Origin: Fodinicola acaciae
GTDB lineage: Bacteria; Actinomycetota; Actinomycetes; Mycobacteriales; HKI-0501
Assembly: GCF_010993745.1 (NCBI RefSeq)
Contig: NZ_WOTN01000001.1
Span: 1,181,235-1,245,234, forward strand
DNA length: 64,000 nucleotides
Direction of reading: 5' to 3'
Position 1 is the stretch's first letter, and each line of letters opens with the position of its first letter. Below are positions 51,523 to 60,425 of this stretch, piece after piece. A program made the position numbers and the translations under genes. Below the pieces are notes generated by a model. That model was not told the origin of the DNA and made no database searches. It saw only the letters and a list, made by a program, of their open reading frames with translations.

Positions 51523-52689
51523 ATGCGCCGCCGGCACGCGGCGCTCGCCGGGACCCCGCTGCTTGTGGCCGGTGTGGCGCTGGCCGCGTCCAACCTCCGG
51601 CCGGCGGTCACCAGCCTCGCGTCGGTGCTCGGCGAGGTACGGGCCGGACTCGATGCGAGCCCTGCATGGGTCAGCGTGCTGTCGTCGGTGCCGACGATCT
51701 GCTTCGGCCTGGCCGGACTCGCCGCGCCGTGGCTGGGCCGCAAGCTCGGCATGGCGCGCGCCGTCGGCCTCGCGCTCGCGGTGCTGACCGTCGGCCTGCT
51801 CGTACGTGTCTTGGACGGTCCGGCCGTCGTCCTCGGCGGCACCTTCGTGGCCTGCGGCGGCATCGCGGTCTGCAACGTGCTCATTCCGGTGGTGGTGAAG
51901 GAGGCCTTCCCCAACCGCATCGGCGTCGTCACCGGCGTCTACACGGCCACGATGGCGACCGGCGCCGGCCTTGGCGCCGTCCTCACACCGCGCGTCGAGC
52001 CGACCTGGGGTTGGCGGCTGACGCTGGCGGCCTGGGCACTGCTGGCGGCCGCCGCGCTGATCCTGTGGCTCGGAGCGGCACGGCATCGTGGTGAGGTCGT
52101 GGCGCCGGCGGAGGAGGGCCGGACGAAGCTGCTCGGCAGCGGCCTGGCGTGGATCGTCACGGTGTTCTTCGGGCTGCAGGCGTTGTACGCGTACACAGTG
52201 CTCAGCTGGCTGCCGGAGGTGCTGGTCAGCGTCGGCATCGACCGGCCGACCGCCGGCTTGTTGCTCGGGCTGACGCAGCTGTCCGGCATCCCGATCAGCT
52301 TTATCGTGCCGCCGCTGGCCGTACGCGCGCGCAACCAGTCGACCTGGACGGTCGCGCTGACCGCCGGCGGCTTCGCCGGAGCGGCCGGCTTGCTGCTCGC
52401 GCCGGCCGCGGCTCCGCTGCTGTGGGTCGCGTTGCTCGGCTGCGGCATGGGCGTCTTTCCGCTGATCCTGACGATCATCTCGCTGCGCGCGAAAACGCCG
52501 GCCGACACGGCAGGCCTGTCCGCGATGGCGCAGAGCGCCGGCTATCTGATCGCAGCTGTCGGCCCGTTCATGTTCGGCGTGCTGCACACGCCTGGACGCG
52601 GCTGGACGGTGTCGCTGCTGATGGTGTTGGCGCTGCTGGCCATCCAGATGGTGTTCGGCTGGCTGGCCGGCCGCGACCGTACGGTGTAG
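51523..52689 (+). CDS. MFS transporter, CynX/NimT-like
   Basis: The 388-residue protein has 12 predicted helices and the CynX/NimT/YeaN-group start GVALAASNLRPAVTSLASVLGEV with the conserved NLRPA motif. Further marks are FPNRIGVVTGVYTATMATGAGLG and the second-half SAGYLIAAVGPF. This group includes cyanate and nitroimidazole-related transporters; the real substrate is not known. ATG 51523 has GGAGA before it; the frame is open earlier but not membrane-like there. It is followed 11 bp later by the amidohydrolase, so a substrate is probably imported and then hydrolysed. Confidence 0.87.
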   Translation: MRRRHAALAGTPLLVAGVALAASNLRPAVTSLASVLGEVRAGLDASPAWVSVLSSVPTICFGLAGLAAPWLGRKLGMARAVGLALAVLTVGLLVRVLDGPAVVLGGTFVACGGIAVCNVLIPVVVKEAFPNRIGVVTGVYTATMATGAGLGAVLTPRVEPTWGWRLTLAAWALLAAAALILWLGAARHRGEVVAPAEEGRTKLLGSGLAWIVTVFFGLQALYAYTVLSWLPEVLVSVGIDRPTAGLLLGLTQLSGIPISFIVPPLAVRARNQSTWTVALTAGGFAGAAGLLLAPAAAPLLWVALLGCGMGVFPLILTIISLRAKTPADTAGLSAMAQSAGYLIAAVGPFMFGVLHTPGRGWTVSLLMVLALLAIQMVFGWLAGRDRTV

Positions 52690-52700
52690 AGAGGATGGTC

Positions 52701-54341
52701 GTGCGCCTCGACGTGCTCTTCACCAACGGCAGGTTCCGGACCCTCGACCCGGCGCGGCCGGCGGCCTCGCGGATCGGCGTCATCGCCGGCCGGATCGCCG
52801 GCTTCGACGAGGAGCTGGACGGCTCGGTCGCCGGCTCGGTGATCGACCTCGGCGGAGCGCCGGCCGTGCCGGGCTTCAACGACGCGCATCACCACCTGTC
52901 GATGCGCGGCCTGCGACTGTCCGAGCTCGACCTGCGTGACAGTGTCGTCGGCAGCCTCGACGGCTTGTACGCCGCGGTCGCCGCACGCGCCGCCGAGCTG
53001 CCAGCAGGCGCTTGGATCCGCGGCGCAGGCTATGACCAGAACAAGCTCGGCGCGCATCCGACGCGTACGGCCCTGGACGCGGTCGCCGGCGGCCATCCGG
53101 TGTGGCTTGCGCACACGTCCGCGCACATGGGGGTGGTGAACACCGCGGCGCTGGCGGCGATGGGCTTCGAGCCTGACTCGGTGCCGGATGTCGACGGCGG
53201 CACGGTCGTACGCGACGACCAGGGGCATTCCACCGGACTACTGACCGAACAGGCGCAGGGACTGGTGTTCGCGGTGCTGCGGCCGGCGCCATACGACGAC
53301 TTCGTCGCGGCCATCGGTGCCGGCAGCGCCGCCGCCGCGGCGGACGGCATCACCAGCTTCACCGAGCCAGGCGTCGGCCTCGGTCGCGTCGCCGGCAACG
53401 GCGCGGCCGACGTCGCCGCCTTTCAGGAGGCGCGACGACGCGGGCTGCTGCGGCTGCGCGCCACGCTGATGCCAGTGTCCGGCGCGCTGCACGCGGCCGG
53501 AGCGTACGAGCCAGGCGCCGACTGGTTCGGCCTCGATCTGGGGTTAGGCACCGGTTTCGGTGACGAGTGGCTGCGTATCGGACCGGTGAAGGTCTTCTCC
53601 GACGGCTCGCTGCTCGGCCGTACGGCCGCGATGTGGGACGACTTCAGCGGCGAGGCCGGCAACCGGGGTTTCTTCCAGGAGCCCGTCGAGGACCTGCGTG
53701 CCTTCATCCTGCGCGCACACGCGTACGGCTGGCAGATCGCGACGCACGCCATCGGCGACCGAGCCGTGGGGTTTGTGCTCGACACGTACGAGCAGGCCTT
53801 CGCCGAGATGCCACGCGTCGACGCGCGCCACCGCATCGAGCACGCCGGCGTCACCAGCGACGCGGACGTGGCCAGGATGGCCGCGCTCGGCGTGATCCCG
53901 GTGCCGCAGGGCCGGTTCGTCGGCGAGATCGGCGACGGCATGCTCGCCGCGCTCGGACCGGAGCGGTCTCGTGGCTGCTATCGGCTGCGATCGTTCGTGG
54001 ACGCTGGCATCGTGTTGCCCGGCAGCTCTGACGCGCCGGTGGTGAACGGCTCGCCACTGGCCGGCATCCACGACATGGTCAACCGTCACACCGACAGCGG
54101 GGCGCCGTTCGTGGTCGAGGAGGCGCTGACGGCGGAGCAGGCGTTGCGGGCCTACACGTTCGGATCGGCCTACGCGGTGCACGACGAGCCATTGAAAGGC
54201 GCGCTCAGCCGCGGAAAACTCGCGGATTTCGCGGTGCTGTCCGACGACCTGTTGGCCGTTTCTCCGGAGCGGATCAGGGACCTGGCAGTCGGCGCGACCG
54301 TGGTGGGCGGTGAGGTGGTGCACGACGCCGGCGTGCTGTGA
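52701..54341 (+). CDS. Amidohydrolase family 3 protein (YtcJ-like)
   Basis: The 546-residue protein belongs to the amidohydrolase superfamily: the first metal motif HHH in FNDAHHHLS, VKVFSDGSLLGRTAAMW in the middle, the histidine in IATHAIGDRAV and the RIEHAG segment, with the final Asp in GSSDAPVVNGSPL. YtcJ-like enzymes hydrolyse amide or related bonds in the cytoplasm with zinc. GTG 52701 has GAGAGG six bases before it; ATG 52695 is an alternative. It follows the MFS gene by 11 bp, forming a transport-catabolism unit under the GntR regulator. Confidence 0.9.
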   Translation: MRLDVLFTNGRFRTLDPARPAASRIGVIAGRIAGFDEELDGSVAGSVIDLGGAPAVPGFNDAHHHLSMRGLRLSELDLRDSVVGSLDGLYAAVAARAAELPAGAWIRGAGYDQNKLGAHPTRTALDAVAGGHPVWLAHTSAHMGVVNTAALAAMGFEPDSVPDVDGGTVVRDDQGHSTGLLTEQAQGLVFAVLRPAPYDDFVAAIGAGSAAAAADGITSFTEPGVGLGRVAGNGAADVAAFQEARRRGLLRLRATLMPVSGALHAAGAYEPGADWFGLDLGLGTGFGDEWLRIGPVKVFSDGSLLGRTAAMWDDFSGEAGNRGFFQEPVEDLRAFILRAHAYGWQIATHAIGDRAVGFVLDTYEQAFAEMPRVDARHRIEHAGVTSDADVARMAALGVIPVPQGRFVGEIGDGMLAALGPERSRGCYRLRSFVDAGIVLPGSSDAPVVNGSPLAGIHDMVNRHTDSGAPFVVEEALTAEQALRAYTFGSAYAVHDEPLKGALSRGKLADFAVLSDDLLAVSPERIRDLAVGATVVGGEVVHDAGVL

Positions 54342-54375
54342 GCCGCCCGAAACATGCGGCCGGCACAATGGCGGC

Positions 54376-55176
54376 ATGAGTGGTGAGCTGGCCGGTCGTC
54401 GCGTGGTCGTGACCGCGGAGCGGCGGCGCGAGACGCTCGCCGACATGCTGGAGCGGCATGGCGCGATCGTGTCCTTCACGCCGACAATCCACACGACGAG
54501 CTCGGCGGACGATCCGGAGCTGCGCTCGGCCACCGATGCCTGCGTACGTCCAGGCGTCGACGACCTGGTCGTCATGACCGGTGTGGGGTTCCGCGGCTGG
54601 CTGGACGCGGCCACCAGCTGGAACAGCCGCGACGACCTGGTGGCGGCGCTGCGCAGCGTACGCATCCTGGCACGCGGCCCCAAGGCCGTCGGCGCGGTCC
54701 GCGGTACGGGTCTTCGCGAATCGTACGCGGCAGCCTCGGAGTCATCTGACGAGCTGCTGACGCACCTGTTGGCCGAGCCGCTTACCGGTCGGCGGGTGGC
54801 CGTCCAGCTGCACGGCGACCGCATGCCAGCCTTTGTGACCGCCCTGCGCGACGCCGGCGCGTACGTCATCGAGGTGCCGGTCTATCAGTGGCATCCGCCG
54901 ACCGATCCGCAGGCGGTGAACGCGCTGGTCGACGCGATCGTCGCCGGCGAGCTGGACATCGTCACGTTCACCAGCGCGCCGGCCGCCGCCAACCTGCTCG
55001 CCGCGGCCGGCGAGCGCCGCGACGACGTCGTCAAGGCGTTCCACGGACCGGTGGTCGCCGGCTGTGTCGGGCCGGTCACGGCGGCGCCCCTGACCGCTCT
55101 GGGTGTGCCGACCGTGCAACCGGAACGCGGCCGCCTCGGTGCGCTCGTACGCGCGTTGGAAGAGCACTTCCGGTGA
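54376..55176 (+). CDS. hemD: Uroporphyrinogen-III synthase
   Basis: The 266-residue protein matches HemD: GRRVVVTAERRRETLADMLERHGA at the start, LVVMTGVGFRGWLDAA, and the later DIVTFTSAPAAANLLAAAG with GPVTAAPLTALGVPTVQP. It closes hydroxymethylbilane into uroporphyrinogen III, the branch point to heme, siroheme and cobamides. The stop overlaps the next gene as GTGA, so it is coupled to the sirohydrochlorin-type chelatase. In this pair it probably feeds siroheme. Some proteins of this type are combined with regulators, but here the length is that of a single synthase. Confidence 0.87.
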   Translation: MSGELAGRRVVVTAERRRETLADMLERHGAIVSFTPTIHTTSSADDPELRSATDACVRPGVDDLVVMTGVGFRGWLDAATSWNSRDDLVAALRSVRILARGPKAVGAVRGTGLRESYAAASESSDELLTHLLAEPLTGRRVAVQLHGDRMPAFVTALRDAGAYVIEVPVYQWHPPTDPQAVNALVDAIVAGELDIVTFTSAPAAANLLAAAGERRDDVVKAFHGPVVAGCVGPVTAAPLTALGVPTVQPERGRLGALVRALEEHFR

Positions 55177-55817
55177 GTCCGACGCTGGTGGCGGTGGCGC
55201 ACGGCAGCCGCGATCCGCGTGCGGCGCGCAGCACGTACGCGCTGGTCGAGGCCGTGCGCAAAGCGCGGCCGGAGGTGACCGTACGCACGGCTTTTCTCGA
55301 GCTGACCGAGCCGCTGCTGTCCGAGGTGCTGGCGGAGCTGGACGAGCCGGCTGTCGTCGTGCCGCTGCTGCTGTCCGGCGGCTATCACGTGCACGTGGAC
55401 ATTCCGGGCGTGGCCGGGGGACACCAGGTCGCACCGGCGCTGGGGCCGTCCGCGCTGCTGGTCGAGGCGTTGAGCGACCGGCTGCGGGAGGCCGGTTGGC
55501 GCGAGGGTCCGGTCGTACTCGCCGCCGCCGGCTCCACCGACCAGCGTGCGGTCGACGACAGTCTGACAGTCGGACGGATGCTGTCCGATGCACTGGAGAC
55601 GGACGTGACGACCAGCTTCGTCTCCGCGGCGAGCCCGACCGTGGAGGAGGCCTGCGCGGGACGGCGGGTGGCGGTGGCGACGTACCTGCTGGCGCCGGGT
55701 TTCTTCGCCGACAGGGTGGCGGAGGCGGCCGGCCCGGCGGTCTGCTCGGCGCCGCTCGGGGACCACCCGGCGGTGGCTGGCCTGGTCTGGCAGCGTTACG
55801 ACGCCTCACGGAGCTGA
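55173..55817 (+). CDS. Sirohydrochlorin chelatase-like protein (CbiX family)
   Basis: The 214-residue protein has the CbiX marks: LVAVAHGSRDPRA with His10, RTAFLELTEPLLSEVLAEL, and the second metal histidines in LLLSGGYHVHVDIP, then the C-terminal half repeats the pattern (VVLAAAGSTDQRA). These enzymes insert iron or cobalt into sirohydrochlorin, giving siroheme or a cobamide precursor. GTG 55173 overlaps the hemD stop. It is 17 bp upstream of mshC, but mshC has its own start region; an operon with mshC is possible. Confidence 0.9.
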   Translation: MSPTLVAVAHGSRDPRAARSTYALVEAVRKARPEVTVRTAFLELTEPLLSEVLAELDEPAVVVPLLLSGGYHVHVDIPGVAGGHQVAPALGPSALLVEALSDRLREAGWREGPVVLAAAGSTDQRAVDDSLTVGRMLSDALETDVTTSFVSAASPTVEEACAGRRVAVATYLLAPGFFADRVAEAAGPAVCSAPLGDHPAVAGLVWQRYDASRS

Positions 55818-55834
55818 CAAGTTAGGCTCGACGC

Positions 55835-57076
55835 ATGGAATCCTGGTCGCCGATCGACGTCCCCACCGTGCCTGGACGCGGCCCGGAGCTGCGGCTCTAC
55901 GACACCGCGACGGGCGAGGTGCGGCCGACGGCGCCCGGCGACCCGGCGCGGATGTACGTCTGCGGCATCACGCCATACGACGCGACCCACCTCGGCCACG
56001 CCGCCACCTACCTGACCTTCGACCTCGTCAACCGGATGTGGCGGGACGCCGGCCACCGGGTCGCGTACGTGCAGAACGTCACCGACATCGACGACCCGCT
56101 GCTGGAGCGCGCCGAGCGCGACGGCGCCGACTGGGTCGTGCTCGGGATGGCCGAGACGGCGTTGTTCCGCGAGGACATGGAAGCGCTGCGCGTGCTGCCG
56201 CCGGACCACTTCGTCGGCGCCGTCGAGTCGGTGCCGGAGATCGTCGAGGCGGTCGAGAAACTGCTGGTCGACGGCGCCGCGTACACCCTGACCGATGGCA
56301 CCGCGGACGTTTACTTCGACATCTCGACCGATCCGCACTTCGGCTCGGAGTCACGCTATGACGAGGCGACGATGCTCGCGTACTTCGCCGAGCGCGGCGG
56401 CGATCCGGACCGTGCCGGCAAGCGGCACCGGCTCGACCCGCTGCTGTGGCGTGGCGCGCGCGAGGGCGAGCCGAGCTGGCCGTCGTCGCTCGGCGCCGGC
56501 CGGCCAGGCTGGCACATCGAGTGCGCGGCGATCGCGCTGCGCTATCTCGGCGGCGGCAACATCGACGTCCAGGGCGGCGGATCCGACCTGCGCTTTCCGC
56601 ACCACGAGATGTCGGCCGCGCACGCCGAGGTGCTGACCGGGCAATGGCCGTTCGCGCGGCATTACGTGCACGCCGGCATGATCGGCTGGGACGGCGAGAA
56701 GATGTCCAAGTCGCGCGGCAACCTGGTCTTCGTCTCGCGGCTGCGCGGCGACGGCGTCGACCCGGCGGCCGTACGGATCGGCTTGCTGTCCGAGCACTAC
56801 CGCAGCGACCGGCCGTGGAGCAACGACCTGCTGGCCGCCTCGCAGGACCGGCTGGCTCGCTGGCGCGCGGCCGCTGCCGAAGACACCGCGGCGCCGGCCG
56901 CGCCGGTGATCGCGCGGATCCGCGATCGGCTCAGCGACGACCTCGACACACCCGCGGCGTTCGCGGCTCTCGACCGCTGGGCCGACGACTCGCGTACGGC
57001 CGCCGCCACCGACCGCGACGCTCCGGCGCTGGTCGCCCAGGCCGCCGACGCGCTTCTCGGCATACCGCTTCGCTGA
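55835..57076 (+). CDS. mshC: Cysteine:1-D-myo-inosityl-glucosamine ligase (mycothiol synthesis)
   Basis: The 413-residue protein is the ATP-dependent ligase that joins cysteine to glucosaminyl-inositol in mycothiol synthesis, a thiol found only in actinobacteria. Marks are the zinc cysteine in [19 protein letters not shown] (Cys43, HLGH 52-55), the second zinc ligands in [12 protein letters not shown], and KMSKS near 288. It resembles a cysteinyl-tRNA synthetase but has the shorter length of MshC. In many actinobacteria it follows the SCO1664-like gene directly; here an island of about 10.6 kb lies between. Its 3' end is overlapped antisense by the gene at 56931. Confidence 0.95.
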   Translation: MESWSPIDVPTVPGRGPELRLYDTATGEVRPTAPGDPARMYVCGITPYDATHLGHAATYLTFDLVNRMWRDAGHRVAYVQNVTDIDDPLLERAERDGADWVVLGMAETALFREDMEALRVLPPDHFVGAVESVPEIVEAVEKLLVDGAAYTLTDGTADVYFDISTDPHFGSESRYDEATMLAYFAERGGDPDRAGKRHRLDPLLWRGAREGEPSWPSSLGAGRPGWHIECAAIALRYLGGGNIDVQGGGSDLRFPHHEMSAAHAEVLTGQWPFARHYVHAGMIGWDGEKMSKSRGNLVFVSRLRGDGVDPAAVRIGLLSEHYRSDRPWSNDLLAASQDRLARWRAAAAEDTAAPAAPVIARIRDRLSDDLDTPAAFAALDRWADDSRTAAATDRDAPALVAQAADALLGIPLR

Positions 57077-57551
57077 CGGCGGTGCGGCTCAGTCGACGAC
57101 CCGGAAAGCGGGTGATCTCGGTGCCGGCCGGCAGGGCGCGCACCTGCTCGTGCACCTGGCCGAGGATGGACAGGATGACCGGAAAGGACATCGCCCCGAG
57201 GTTGGACACGTCGAAGCCACCGCCGATCACCGGCGGCACCTTGAACGCGTAGATCTCGTCGTCGCCGAGCGCGATCCCGGCCCGGTACGCGGCCATCGCG
57301 AGGCCGGCGAGCAGATAGTGGTCTGCACCTTCCTCGGTGTCGACCTCGGCCTTCAGCGCGGCCGCGTCGTCCCAGATCCGCTCGAAGCGGCCTTCCAGCG
57401 TGTCCAACAGCCAGATGCCGTCTGCCGACCTGAAGAACACGTCACCGAACAGCGAGGTGAACAGCGGCTTCTGGTCGCCGATGCCGACCCAGGCCCACGG
57501 CTCCAGCGCGTCGGCGAGGGTCTCGGCCGGGAAGACGCGGGTCAGGTCCAC
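56931..57551 (-). CDS. Tdi1/DUF1851-like protein with run-on C terminus
   Basis: Residues 1-150 of this 206-residue frame resemble the DUF1851/T6SS-immunity Tdi1-like domain: [41 protein letters not shown] and [18 protein letters not shown]. The last 55 residues are Arg/Pro-rich and lie antisense in mshC, overlapping it by 146 bp. A change of one base near 57100 would give the ending ITRFRVVD and a stop at 57089-57091, the sort of end expected for the family, so a frameshift is suspected. GTG 57551 has a weak ribosome binding site. A 14-bp palindrome, CTGTTTCGAAACAG (57567-57580), lies upstream. A real immunity function is unproven. Confidence 0.6.
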   Translation of the reverse strand: MDLTRVFPAETLADALEPWAWVGIGDQKPLFTSLFGDVFFRSADGIWLLDTLEGRFERIWDDAAALKAEVDTEEGADHYLLAGLAMAAYRAGIALGDDEIYAFKVPPVIGGGFDVSNLGAMSFPVILSILGQVHEQVRALPAGTEITRFPGRRLSRTAVSEAVCREARRRPGRPAPERRGRWRRPYASRRPSGREPRTPRVCRGRR

Positions 57552-57566
57552 CCGCCGATCTAGGGC

Positions 57567-57580
57567 CTGTTTCGAAACAG
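57567..57580. promoter_or_regulatory. Palindrome upstream of the Tdi1-like gene
   Basis: CTGTTTCGAAACAG is a perfect palindrome, followed by GTAACCGTTAC (57584-57594), a second perfect one. They lie between the Tdi1-like gene and the divergent helicase gene. The CTGT...ACAG ends recall LexA boxes, but the spacing (N6) does not match. Confidence 0.4.
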
Positions 57581-57728
57581 ACCGTAACCGTTACTGGCAG
57601 GACATGCTGGCACTGCGGTCGGGCTCGTCCCTCCGGTCAGAGTTTGCTGACCGTTTTCGTCCGCTTTCGCGGGAACACCGGTCGCCGGCTCGCCGTTGTA
57701 CGGCGCGAACGAGCGGAAAGCGGAGGGT

Positions 57729-60425
57729 ATGCCGGAGCTTCCTGACCACACGCCAATCGTTTTCGAACCAGCCGATCCGCCAAGGACGGGTCGTGTTGCC
57801 TGGTGGGGGCCGCGGGTGCGGTCCGCTGACAAGTTGACCGTTGTCGATCGTGACCTTCAGCGCGTACGGATGCCGGCGATCCGGCTGTCCGTCGCCGAAG
57901 CCATCCCACATCTCCTGCGAGCCGCCGACGATCCGGCCGCCGCGTTCTGGTCGGCCGCGACCCGGCTGGCGCTGAAGCTGGTCGCGGCCGGACGGATCCT
58001 GCCAGGCGTCACCGCCGGTGGCTACGACGCGTGGCGGGTGGGGCCGCTGACCAGCGCGGACATCGACCTGATCCGCCGGCTCGCGGCCGCCATGCCACCG
58101 GAGGCGCGCGCCACACCGACCGCCGGCACGTCGCTGCCAGCGGCGGAAGACCTGCTCCGCGCGTACGTCGACGCGGTGGCCGACACGATGCCACGGTCGC
58201 CGGCAGCGCCACTGGCCGCGGGTCAACGCGCGTACGCGGCGACCGAGCCGCTGCGGCTGCCGGAGCTGCACGGTTGGTCGGAGGAGATCTCCGCGACCCT
58301 CGACCCGGACGTACGCGTGTCGTTGCGGCTCGAGGCGGCGATGCCGGGGCCGTTCCGCGCGGTGGTGCAGGTCCACAGCGTCACCGATCCGACCTTGGTG
58401 GTCGACGCCGCCGAGCTCTGGACAAACGGTGGCCTCGGACCGCGCGCGACCGTCGAAGCGACCGTCGCGCTGCGCCGAGCGGCGCGCGTGTGGCCGCCAC
58501 TGGAGCGGTTGTTGCAGGTCGCCGTGCCCGACGAGTTCGTGCTCGGCGACGACGAGCTCAGCGAGCTGGCCGGCGGCGCGGCGGCGGCGCTGGCGGAGGC
58601 CGGTGTCGACGTGCACTGGCCGCGTGAGCTGGTGCGGGAGCTGTCCGCACGTACGATCATCGGCCCCTCCGAGGACGCGCCGAGCGACCTGGCCGGCTTC
58701 CTCGGAGGCGACGAGCTGCTCACCTTCCGCTGGCAGCTGGCCGCCGGCGGCGACCCTCTGACCGAGGCGGAGCTGGACCAGCTCGCCGAGGCGCAGCGGC
58801 CGGTCGTACGGCTGCGCGACCGCTGGATGCTGGTCAGTCCCGACCTGATCCGCAAGGCGCGCGAACGCGATCTCAAGCCGCTGAGCGCGCTGGATGCACT
58901 CGGCGCCGCCCTGGGCGGCTCGACCGACATCGACGGCGAGCACGTCGACGTCGTCACGACCGGTTGGCTGGAGGCGCTGCGCCGGCGGATCGCCGATCCG
59001 GACAGTGGTGCGGACCTGGTCGACGCGCCGGCCGGGCTGGCCGCCAACCTGCGCGACTACCAGCTGCGCGGCCTTCGCTGGCTGGCCAGGATGACGTCAC
59101 TCGGCCTCGGCGCCTGCCTGGCCGACGACATGGGTCTGGGCAAGACGATCACGCTGATCGCCTTGCATCTGCACCGGCAGACGGGCCCGACGCTGGTTGT
59201 GTGTCCGGCCTCGCTGCTGGGCAACTGGCAGCGCGAGATCGCGCGGTTCGCGCCAGGTGTGGCCGTACGCCGGTTCCACGGCACAGAGCGAGCACTGGAC
59301 GACAACGGCTTCGTCCTCACGACGTACGGAACCATGCGGCGCGACACCGCCACGCTGGCTGGCCACCGCTGGGGGATGGTCGTGGCCGACGAGGCACAGC
59401 ACGTCAAGAATCCGTCGTCGCAGACGGCGAAAGCGCTGCGTACGATCCGCCACGGCGCGCGCGTGGCGCTGACCGGCACGCCGGTGGAGAACAACCTCTC
59501 CGAGCTGTGGGCCATCCTGGACTGGACGACGCCTGGCCTGCTCGGTTCGCTCGGCGCGTTCCGGTCGCGCTGGGCCAGCGCGATCGAGTCCGGCGAGGAT
59601 CCGGTCGCCGCCCAACGCTTCGCCAGGCTCGTACGACCTTTCCTGCTGCGCCGCAAGAAATCCGACCCCGGCATCGCGCCGGAACTACCGGCCAAGACCG
59701 AGACCGACCGGCCGGTGCCACTCAGCCGCGAACAGATCACCCTGTACGAGGCGGTCGTACGCGAGTCGATGGCGCAGATCCGAGCGAGCAGCGCGATCGC
59801 TCGGCGCGGCCTGATCCTCAAGCTGCTGACCGGCCTCAAGCAGATCTGCAACCATCCGGCGCAGTATTTACGCGAGGACGATCCCGTCCTCGCCGGCAGG
59901 TCCGGAAAACTCGAGCTGCTCGACGAGCTGGTCGACACCATCACCGCCGGCGACGGCGCGATGCTCGTCTTCACGCAGTACGTGGCGATGGCTCGGCTCC
60001 TCGACCGGCACCTGACCGATCGCGGCCTGTCGCCGCTGCTGCTGCACGGCGGCACACCGGTCGCACAACGCGACGAGATGGTGCGCCGGTTCCAGGCCGG
60101 CGAGGCGCCGGTTTTCCTGCTGTCGCTGAAAGCCGCCGGCACCGGACTCAACCTCACGCGCGCCGACCACGTCGTACATTACGACCGCTGGTGGAATCCG
60201 GCCGTCGAGGAACAGGCGACCGACCGTGCGTACCGGATCGGCCAGACCAAGCCGGTCCAGGTCCACCGGCTGATCGCCGAAGGAACCGTGGAGGACCGGA
60301 TTTCGGCTCTGTTGCAGAGCAAACGCCAGCTCGCCGACGCCGTGTTGTCGTCTGGTGAGACCGCGTTGACCGAGCTGTCCGACCGCGAGCTGGCCGACCT
60401 GGTCGAGCTGAGGGGGAGCCGATGA
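57729..60425 (+). CDS. SNF2-family DEAD/DEAH-box helicase
   Basis: The 898-residue protein has an unrelated N-terminal domain (about 1-420, with a SNF2-associated feel) and a SNF2 ATPase core. Motif I is ADDMGLGKT (Lys472), motif II is DEAQ (554-557), motif III LTGTPVENN, and the C-terminal RecA domain has KAAGTGLNLTRAD and the DRAYRIGQ arginine finger motif. It should translocate on DNA and remodel protein-DNA contacts. It is followed, with a 4-bp ATGA overlap, by a SWIM zinc-finger protein, a pair repeated in many actinobacteria. ATG 57729 was chosen at the start of the conserved MPELPDH region. Confidence 0.92.
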   Translation: MPELPDHTPIVFEPADPPRTGRVAWWGPRVRSADKLTVVDRDLQRVRMPAIRLSVAEAIPHLLRAADDPAAAFWSAATRLALKLVAAGRILPGVTAGGYDAWRVGPLTSADIDLIRRLAAAMPPEARATPTAGTSLPAAEDLLRAYVDAVADTMPRSPAAPLAAGQRAYAATEPLRLPELHGWSEEISATLDPDVRVSLRLEAAMPGPFRAVVQVHSVTDPTLVVDAAELWTNGGLGPRATVEATVALRRAARVWPPLERLLQVAVPDEFVLGDDELSELAGGAAAALAEAGVDVHWPRELVRELSARTIIGPSEDAPSDLAGFLGGDELLTFRWQLAAGGDPLTEAELDQLAEAQRPVVRLRDRWMLVSPDLIRKARERDLKPLSALDALGAALGGSTDIDGEHVDVVTTGWLEALRRRIADPDSGADLVDAPAGLAANLRDYQLRGLRWLARMTSLGLGACLADDMGLGKTITLIALHLHRQTGPTLVVCPASLLGNWQREIARFAPGVAVRRFHGTERALDDNGFVLTTYGTMRRDTATLAGHRWGMVVADEAQHVKNPSSQTAKALRTIRHGARVALTGTPVENNLSELWAILDWTTPGLLGSLGAFRSRWASAIESGEDPVAAQRFARLVRPFLLRRKKSDPGIAPELPAKTETDRPVPLSREQITLYEAVVRESMAQIRASSAIARRGLILKLLTGLKQICNHPAQYLREDDPVLAGRSGKLELLDELVDTITAGDGAMLVFTQYVAMARLLDRHLTDRGLSPLLLHGGTPVAQRDEMVRRFQAGEAPVFLLSLKAAGTGLNLTRADHVVHYDRWWNPAVEEQATDRAYRIGQTKPVQVHRLIAEGTVEDRISALLQSKRQLADAVLSSGETALTELSDRELADLVELRGSR

